DNA of 64,000 bases from assembly GCF_029227915.1 (NCBI RefSeq), contig NC_079883.1, positions 21,080,001-21,144,000 of the forward strand, given 5' to 3'. The notes beneath the pieces were generated by a model. The model was given only the letters and a program-made list of their open reading frames with translations. It was not told where the DNA came from and searched no databases. Shown here one piece after another: positions 56,223 through 64,000 of this stretch (the stretch's first letter is position 1; each line of letters starts with the position of its first letter). The stretch is from Hydractinia symbiolongicarpus. Lineage: Eukaryota > Cnidaria > Hydrozoa > Anthoathecata > Hydractiniidae. A program made the translations under genes and the position numbers.

Positions 56223-56888
56223 TTTGAAGTGCTTCTTTTTTTTACTCTCATATTTCTCTTTTTAAATTCTTGCCATGTTTTCCGATTTTGAACACTTCGG
56301 GAAACAAAGTCTTGCACAAATTACGCGCATGCGCCTGTAGTAGCGCATCTAATATAAATTCAGTAATTTAATACTGTTCTTTCTCGCAACAAGGCGTTTA
56401 TCGTGCGATGATCTCACGCCGACGCTCTTATTGTAAACTCCACTTGTGAAACTCGTACTTGCACATTGTTTACGACTTGGATTTAATCTAATGCGAAATA
56501 CCAATGTTTACGAGAAAATTTGTTGTTTGTTGTGTTTGTCAGGAACATGTGAAAAAGTAGAAGATCTTAAATCATCGTACTCGTCTTGTTGCTTGCCATC
56601 TTGAGCTGTTGATTTGTTTACGTCAGGAGAGAAATGAATGACGCATTTTAATTGGTCACTTTTTTCCAGCGTGCTGGAAACTCCGTGCACCTGTTTAAAA
56701 TTTTTAAATTGCAACTTAATTTTTATTGGCCAATGTCTACTTGATTCGTGCTATTTTAAACATTACGACATCACAACGTATTTCTTCCGCCTGCTAATGG
56801 AAATCAACCTAAAATAAAGAGTACTATTGTTTTTCATTCTTAATTATGTACGACAAACTTCTGCATTGTTTAGAATCCTGCGGCGATA
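56223..56888. other. Upstream region of the intronless gene
   Basis: AT-rich. Nothing recognisable; it probably includes the promoter of the gene at 56889. Confidence 0.35.
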
Positions 56889-57680
56889 ATGCTTCAGAAA
56901 CTTTTGAGCAATGAAAAACCCTTTTCGTTGTACAGTCAAAGATATATTTCATCAGCACCAAGTTTAAAAGCATCGCTACTTCGTAAAGAATCGCTGTTTG
57001 AAACCAATACCAAGAAACCTTTATCAAAAACGCGATCATCCAGCACCAAAGTGAGTAATGGCGGTGTAATTACAACCCGTAGAGATTCTTTTGTATCAAA
57101 AATAACCAAAAAAGATATAGCGATCTCTAAAGCAAATGAACGCTTGCAAAAAAATAATAATGAGAGCCATTCTCACAAGATTTTGTTGCATGAGCGAAAA
57201 AAGTCCACTGCAATTAAAAAAAAAGAACGCAGAGCAGTTTCTGCTTTCGAGATGACACACACGGATTTCAAAACAAGAAGAAATACAAATTTACAAGATA
57301 CAGATCTGCTGATTCAGGACATAGAACAGGAATGGATCGAATATATAGAACAACCAAGGATGAAACACGAAAATGGTTTGTCGAAGAAAACCCAATCTAA
57401 GTTGTCAAACGACAGCTACTTTAAGACTTCGCATGAAGAGCAATTGTCCACCAAATGCATATATCCAAAACTGGAGGTTTACGCTAATGTGATTGATTTT
57501 ATAAACGCAAAAACAATGGAATATTCGATGCATGAAAAAAAGCATGAACATACCACACGTCATATATACATTCCATCAAGTGCCGAGTTTCAAAGGGTGT
57601 TAATAGATATTGGGTATCAATCAAAATTTGTACCACTCTTCCCTTTATGGATGCATGAAGCTCGTGCACGGGTAAAGTAA
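56889..57680 (+). CDS. Unrecognised basic protein, 263 aa, single exon
   Basis: An uninterrupted ORF, unusual for this intron-rich setting. Residues 1-125 are Lys/Arg/Ser-rich and probably disordered (KKPLSKTRSSSTKVSNGG, HERKKSTAIKKKERRAVSAF). Residues 125-165 are acidic and helical (LLIQDIEQEWIEYIEQP). The C-terminal 55 residues look folded (YIPSSAEFQRVLIDIGYQSK, FVPLFPLWMHEARARV). No family is recognised. Length, clean open frame and gradual composition change favour a real gene, perhaps lineage-restricted; a retrocopy is possible but no A tract or parent is visible. Confidence 0.55.
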   Translation: MLQKLLSNEKPFSLYSQRYISSAPSLKASLLRKESLFETNTKKPLSKTRSSSTKVSNGGVITTRRDSFVSKITKKDIAISKANERLQKNNNESHSHKILLHERKKSTAIKKKERRAVSAFEMTHTDFKTRRNTNLQDTDLLIQDIEQEWIEYIEQPRMKHENGLSKKTQSKLSNDSYFKTSHEEQLSTKCIYPKLEVYANVIDFINAKTMEYSMHEKKHEHTTRHIYIPSSAEFQRVLIDIGYQSKFVPLFPLWMHEARARVK

Positions 57681-59215
57681 AGTTTTTCACACAAGCAATA
57701 TTAAAATGTTCACAAGAGAAGGTAATTCTGGAAGAAAATGTTTACCTAAGATAATCTCTTTATACCTTACAGTTAATCCGTATCCGTATTCGTATCCGTG
57801 AAAGAAAAAAACAATTGCGCTACCTACGATTGGACTTAATGGTTAACCTATATAATTGAGGCACTTCAAATATTTTAATTGGTCAGTTAACAGATAACTA
57901 CATAACCCAAAACGAGTACATAAAATGACCAACTATCACCCAAAATGAAAAAGATATTTTATTTGTTTTCAAGAATCCTGTGTAATTGGATGGGACAATA
58001 TAAGTATTTATTGCTTGTCATTTGTTAAATATTTAGATCTATCTGACCTTAAGCAAAGTAATTTTTCATAAGGTAGAGCTGGGTGAATTATTGCTTACCT
58101 AGAGTGAATATCTGTTTTATAATATATTCAATTTATCCTTGTTTGTTAAATCACAATACGGAGTAGTGTGATATGTTGGTTTACCTTTTCGTCGCGGCGG
58201 CGGCGGTCTTCAGTAAAGTTTTATCACACTGGATTCAAGTCTTTGTTATTGCTCATTTCACTGGATAAATTTTTTTTTACTATTTTCTCGCGTCTAAACG
58301 GAAGGCTATGTTGTGCTTTCTTGATATAAAGTTAAAGGTCGCCTCCGACGTTACATTGATGCTACCTAATTTAGTTCTATTTATATAAATATTTAAGAAA
58401 ATAACATTCGTTTTTTTACAGAAAAGTTAAGTACAGCAAATAATTGTCAATAAACTTTTAAATTTTTGCTGCCTCGCTTCGTGCGGCTTTGTCATGCTCG
58501 CGCTTCTTTTCTAACTTTAAAATTCATAATGGCTGCATAATTGACGTCACAAGGACCAAAAAATCATAGGATGCTTTCTACGCTAATCGAATCGTGTTTA
58601 GACTTCGCTTAATATGTTTTGAAGGTTAAATATTAATCGAAGATTGACGATTTGGAGCTAAAAAGAACTTTGTTGTTTTTAATTTTGCATAATGCGTAAT
58701 TATGTGTCATAATTATGTTGCATATTTATGTCTTCTTCGGATGAGTCGGAATCAAAATGTTTTACCGTTGTACTTGGTTCCAGTTTGCCTTAAAACGGAG
58801 CAGGGATTTATCTGATTCATCGTGGGTAACATATCACAGTGGTAGCGATGAAAAAAAAACAGAGCTAAGGCTTAACCTTATCACTGTGTTGTGGTGTGAA
58901 TGCACCACTTACCGTCAAATAACCACAAATAAGTGATTTTGCTGTCATAAACCAGAGTCAATATAGATAACCTACAAGGTGTCTACGTTTCAGCGGCATG
59001 TTGATAGCCTTACATTTGCCTATGCTGATTATTAAGTTTTTCACAAATATGTTCTTTAGATTTCTTCTGCCTTGATCGATATTAATATTGTACGACTCAG
59101 AATGTGAATGTGGGTTTGTGATTACAAAAACGTGATTATTAATTAGTTTGCATTAGACGGTTTGGTGTCTCAATCGACTGATTAATACAGTGACTTTTGA
59201 AATAATATTAGTATA
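57681..59215. other. No gene seen; CGG microsatellite
   Basis: A short (GGC)n run lies at about 58191-58208, and a CCGTATCCGTATTCG stretch at about 57778. Otherwise featureless spacer. Confidence 0.4.
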
Positions 59216-59713
59216 CTAGTCGTTAGCCCGTGGAAAATACACGGGTTCACCCGTCCTTTATATTTACCCGTCGCAACAAAGTGGATAAAAATTCCCGTAA
59301 CATGATTTTCTAACTCAGCGGGGGATCCGCGCAGAGACAGACAGACGACGGCTATTATTATAGAGACTAGTCGTTAGCCCGTGGAAAAATCCACGGGTTC
59401 GCTCGTCTTTTAAATTTGCCCGTGGCAACAAAGTGGATAAAAATATATCGCATTTGATATTCGTGTCTCCGTAGCACGATTTTCTAACTCAGCGGGGGGT
59501 CCGCGCAGAGACAGAAAAAATACGGCTATTATTAAAGAGACCAGTCGTTGCCCGTGGAAAAATCCACGGGTTCGCCCGTCCATTATATTTACCCGTCGCA
59601 ACAAAGTGGATAAAAATATATCGCATTTGATATTCGTGTTTCCGTAACATCATTTTCTAACTCGGCGGGGGGTCAGCGCAGAGACAGACAGACGACGGCT
59701 ATTATTATAGAGA
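59216..59713 (-). mobile_element. Head-to-tail array of three mini-Helitrons
   Basis: Copies at 59216-59366, 59367-59540 and 59541-59713 (151, 174 and 173 bp), all on the minus strand. Each starts TCTCT(A/T)TAATAATAG with a following GTCTGTCTGTCTCTG-type block and ends with hairpin CCCGTGGATTTTTCCACGGG, a short spacer, and CTAG or CTGG (the CTRR terminus). Copies abut with no spacer and no duplicated target bases, and the outer 3' end is followed by T, as expected for Helitron insertion at AT. They are non-autonomous and non-coding. Confidence 0.75.
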
Positions 59714-60908
59714 TAGTTAATAAACTAGCCGAGGAAGAACTTCCCGCCTAATTTTTATCCTTTAACTGTCTGTAATTTTTACATTCTATTATACACAACC
59801 ATGTTTACGATATGTAAAAGATAAAATTTAGAATTATAATAGCAAAAAAAATTTAAAATATTTAATTTCGAAATCTCTCTTCGTAGTTTTCATGCTACAA
59901 GACTGCGGTCTGTACCTTTTGGCTCTCGTGACGTCATGAGGTATCCTGATATTTTATAAAAATAATTTACAGCGTGTTTTTAATGCTGCAATAATGGCGA
60001 TCGAAGCTCAAGGTTTTATGAAAACGTACAATAAATAAATCGTTTTTCTGCTTTTATTTTCTAAGTTTCTCATTAAATAATACTTTCTTCTGTAATGTTT
60101 TAGTGATCTCTTTCGATTAAGATTAACTTGTTATAAGGTTGGAGGCAACCTTTAAGGAACAAGCCTTTAGCTTTTAGCTAGCTGTTTTAGTCACAAGAGA
60201 CTATGGTGTTGAGTATGGTTTTGACTATGGTTATGACTATGGTTTTATTGAAGCATGGCCTTTAGTTAAGATGAAGAAAGAATAACCGTTGTTGCTGAAA
60301 TTTTTTAAGAAAAAATAAAGTGAAGTAAAACTATAATTCCAAAACCAACAATTTTATGATGACTTGAAGGGACGCATGTTTTAAAGTGCTTTTAAGTTAC
60401 AAAACGTAATATTTCTTTCTGTTTGCAAAGCTCTTTATAGCTACCCGGAATTTAGAGACTTTATGCAGGGGAATTTTTTCTTTCTTCTTTTCAGCGAAAC
60501 AAACAAACAAGCAAACAAACAAACCAATTTTCATTATGTGTGTTTCGCCATGTATTAAAGAATTATAGCTAAGAATTTGTGTGTTTATTGTGTTTTATCT
60601 AGACAATGGTGTATTAAATTATAAAGTTCTAACTTTGTGAAGGGAAATTATGACAATGTAAAGTTTATATATGTTTTTTATTTTAATTTTTCACATGCGC
60701 TCTTACGAAACCAGAACTCATATTCGGTTTTGCTTTCTTTCTGCATATTGTTTTGAAATGTGCTCTCAAGGCTGATCTCCGTTAAGTCGGCATTACACGT
60801 TCATACTTGTATGATCAAATATGCTGTGCTCACTTTTGTATTATACCATGTGGAATGTTTTTAAGCTAATACACGTGCTCAACATGTTGAAACATGTTTT
60901 CACAGAAA
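59714..60908. other. No gene seen
   Basis: Contains a short tandem of GACTATGGTT(A/T)T units (about 60200-60243) and a (CAAA)n run (about 60498-60525). No coding sequence is supported. Confidence 0.4.
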
Positions 60909-61185
60909 ATGTCTTTCTTTACGATGATCTCGAGCGACGATGATGCCCTCGTGTTAGTTGTTGCAGCGGCAGCAAGCTCGATAGGAAAGAAGCAACAAAA
61001 AACAAGGAGAAGGAGAACATGGACTAAATCTTGGTTGTTGAAGAGACTCTCTCTCACGGGATCTACAACACACTACTAGATGAAATTAGGCTCGAATACA
61101 TGTGGAAGGTTACAAAAACTATCTACGCATGTCAAACGATAACTTTTTAGAACTCCTATCCTTAGTTGGTCCCTTTGGGAGCTGG
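60909..61185 (+). pseudogene. Harbinger (PIF/HARBI1-like) transposase N-terminal fossil
   Basis: Starts MSFFTMISSDDDALVL, an acidic opening typical of the family, then an Arg-rich stretch (KTRRRRTWTKSWLLKRLSL). After a frame change near 61040 it reads SHGIYNTLLDEIRLE, and after another near 61095 EGYKNYLRMSNDNFLELLSL then VGP. These are the consecutive N-terminal blocks of PIF/Harbinger transposases. Coding similarity stops there; the DDE nuclease is missing. Two frameshifts show it is dead. A short acidic ORF on the opposite strand just downstream (from 61254) could derive from the same element's second gene, but this is unproven. Confidence 0.65.
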
Positions 61186-63557
61186 ATGGGGCGAGTCAAT
61201 GTCATCTTCGTTGTTCAATTCATCGCAATCTTCCTCACTATCTGCGCTGAACATGGATTTTATTTTTATTCTTCTGCAGAAAAGTATTTTAGTACATTTT
61301 TTTAGCATAATGTTTATAATTTTGATTCTGATTGGCTCTCAAATTTTTGTGACGTCAAAAATCGCCAACGATCGCTAAAAAAGTTCAAACTGTGTCAACG
61401 CCTTTGGCGATCTCAGCAAACAGCTCATGTTACGCAATTTTACGTAAACAAACCTTATGCGCATGCTTACGTCCCAATCCCTACAGCCCGAGCGACAAAA
61501 ATTCGCCTATTGGAGATCAACCTTCACGCGCAGAGGAAAAATCTTGCATATAAAAAACATTGTTGATAAGAACTATTGTCCGGAGGGATCAGTATGTTTG
61601 AAAAAAATCCTACACAGGGCATTTTAAAAAATCTTAACCTGTCAAAGACTGGGTTTATTTTTGGCTGGTGTTTCTTCCTCTTTTGACACACCACGTTCTA
61701 AATAGTTTTATGAAAAATTTGGTTTGAATTTTACTCCATTCTCCTCAACTACAAAACCTACGAACATTTAAGTGATGCTATTGGATGGAAACGCACCTTA
61801 TATTATTTTTTTTTGTTAGTATCCAGATCATTTTTATATCGACATATTCTTTGCAGAAACGCGTAGACTGATGAATGAAATGTTTTTTCGTTATGTGTCA
61901 TTTCAAACCGACCGCGGTTTCTTGTTGCGTTTCGCATTAAATCTTTATGTTTTCTAAAATGAAAAATGTGTTCGCAAAGTTTTTATGGTTGGGTTGGTTA
62001 TTTAAAAATATATACTTCACTAGTTAGAAAAAGAGCATCTTTTACTTCTTTTAGAATAGGCATTTTGCGGCATTTGCAATTTACCTAAAAGGTTTGGTTA
62101 CGCGTTTTACGGTTACGATTTTACGGTAACAACACTCGAATATATAAATCACAATAGATTAAATATGAAGCTCGGATATTTTTCTACTCATTATCAAACC
62201 AAAAAGTTGAACCGTGGTGACTTTGTGACAATGAGAGATATTTTAACCCGCGAAGAATTTAAACCAACGGAAGGAAATACAAGCGGGAAAAATGATTGGC
62301 TTATGTCGTAGTAACATCCTGATAATACTCAATTTGCTCATGAGGAAAAATATATTATTGGCCCAGTACCGAAAATAAAAAACAAGTAAAAACATTTGTA
62401 TATTTATATGATTCTGGTTTAGTGGATATATAAAACATGCTTCCATGTTACAATGTTTTTCTTAACTGATTTTATTGCTCTGCGCAAAGCCTTTTGGCTG
62501 CTTGTTTCTGATTGTTTTTGTTTGATTTCAGGGACAAGACGACAAAAAATCAGGCTTAAAACGTCTGTTATAGGTTAAGAAATAAATCAATTACAATATT
62601 TCTGCCACTAAGAAAAGCACTTTTCATGTCAGATTTGGTAGTGGTCAAAATCTTTTACAGACTTACAGTTCTCTTATGCCTAATGTGAAAATGCGCACTG
62701 TACGGATTTGTGATAGTATCTTTATTTACATATTGAAATTTGGAATAAAAAAAGAAAATCTTAAAACTACTTCATAAAGCACTTATATAAGTAAATATAA
62801 AGCACTACGGTTATGATCATTTTGAAGATACTTGAACAGTGATACATTTTCTGTTGATATCATTAAATGAAGAATAATGTCAGCCCTTATTTAGGATGTC
62901 GTATTTTTCGCCCTTTTAGACAATAAATTATTCGCGTAAAGTTACTAATATGGTCACAGAAAAATATTGTAAGAGTTTAATTTACGTTTAAATACACTAT
63001 GAGTTGTTCAATAAACTATTCCTCGTTTGTTGAGTTTGTGACGTCAAATCTGCATTCATTCTCACACATGCGAAACTTTACTGCATGATAATTCTATACA
63101 AGTTGCTAACTTTGGATTCACATGTACTATTGGATGTTGGTATTCTTTCATCTTTGTTTTTGTTTTTATTGGTAGCTAAACTAAATTTTTTTGCCCCTGG
63201 TGATAATCTTTCAATAATTTTTGGTACAAACACTGTTAACTATTCCGTTAAGTAATCTATTTTTAGTAAACTTGATGTATAATTTATCGAACAGGTTACC
63301 GTCTAAAAGGGTCTTAAAAGCTTCAAATTTTGTATTGTGATTCCTAATTTTTATTCACGTCTGCTCTCAGAAATAAGTTGCTGACGTAAATCTGCATTGC
63401 TTGGTAAGGTTTCTCTTTCTATTCTTTTTTTAGTTTTGAATGGCGGTAAAACAACTGTGGTTTGATATTCAACGAAGCTGAATTACCAATTACCTCGATG
63501 CCCACCATAGTGTATAAAACACATATTAACTATGTTAAGAATACTGTGTAAATGTCC
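61186..63557. other. No gene seen
   Basis: AT-rich. Words such as GTGACGTCAAAAATCGCCAACG (about 61350) suggest old repeats, but no element could be delimited. Confidence 0.35.

Positions 63558-64000
<443 letters not shown>

Noticed and set aside
60200-60243. Short coding repeat (DYGxxYGF-like)
   Set aside because: Only a few GACTATGGT units, with no ATG or splice context; treated as a microsatellite.

Overview
The window is a gene-poor, AT-rich piece of an animal genome. Genes are split by GT-AG introns and most of the rest is fossil transposable elements. The gene content (a Bar-class homeobox gene with an eh1 motif, a secreted VWA-tyrosinase, ZCCHC8) and the style of the repeats suggest a cnidarian, probably a hydrozoan. 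The species assignment is inference. No rRNA, functional tRNA or CRISPR array was seen.

Host genes, left to right: a Barx-like homeobox gene (+, 2402-7681, 3 exons); a secreted von Willebrand A plus tyrosinase fusion (+, 17678-23165, 9 exons, 616 aa); ZCCHC8, the scaffold of the nuclear exosome targeting complex (-, 30069-32827, 2 exons, 615 aa); an unrecognised single-pass membrane protein with helical repeats (+, 53071-55226, 3 exons, 304 aa); and an unrecognised intronless basic protein (+, 56889-57680, 263 aa). Splice phases were checked by hand and keep all multi-exon models in frame.

The largest block, about 38.9-50.9 kb, is a decayed Maverick/Polinton (virus-like) element that is visibly richer in G+C than its surroundings. 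It carries protein-primed DNA polymerase B, a packaging ATPase, a retroviral-type integrase, a likely double jelly-roll capsid protein, a BRO-like protein, a SAP-like protein, several small membrane or coiled-coil proteins and a candidate ssDNA-binding protein. Polymerase and integrase are riddled with stops and frameshifts, while the capsid gene and five other ORFs are open. No terminal inverted repeats were found. It also holds a perfect 28-bp palindrome ahead of the ATPase and a hairpin where BRO and integrase converge.

The remaining DNA is a mosaic of small elements: TTAA-flanked piggyBac-type MITEs (9810, 16257, 24223, 63558), pogo/Tigger-like or other TA-flanked elements (12822, 36020), a GACGTC-rich element with CCCAGTAAACAC ends (25802-27684), a nested MITE with a perfect 9-bp target duplication (28065), a head-to-tail array of three mini-Helitrons (59216-59713), Harbinger transposase N-terminal fossils (11308, 14935, 34860, 60909), a LINE tail (52540), a tRNA-derived SINE (about 55930) and a long (AT)n tract that ends the window.
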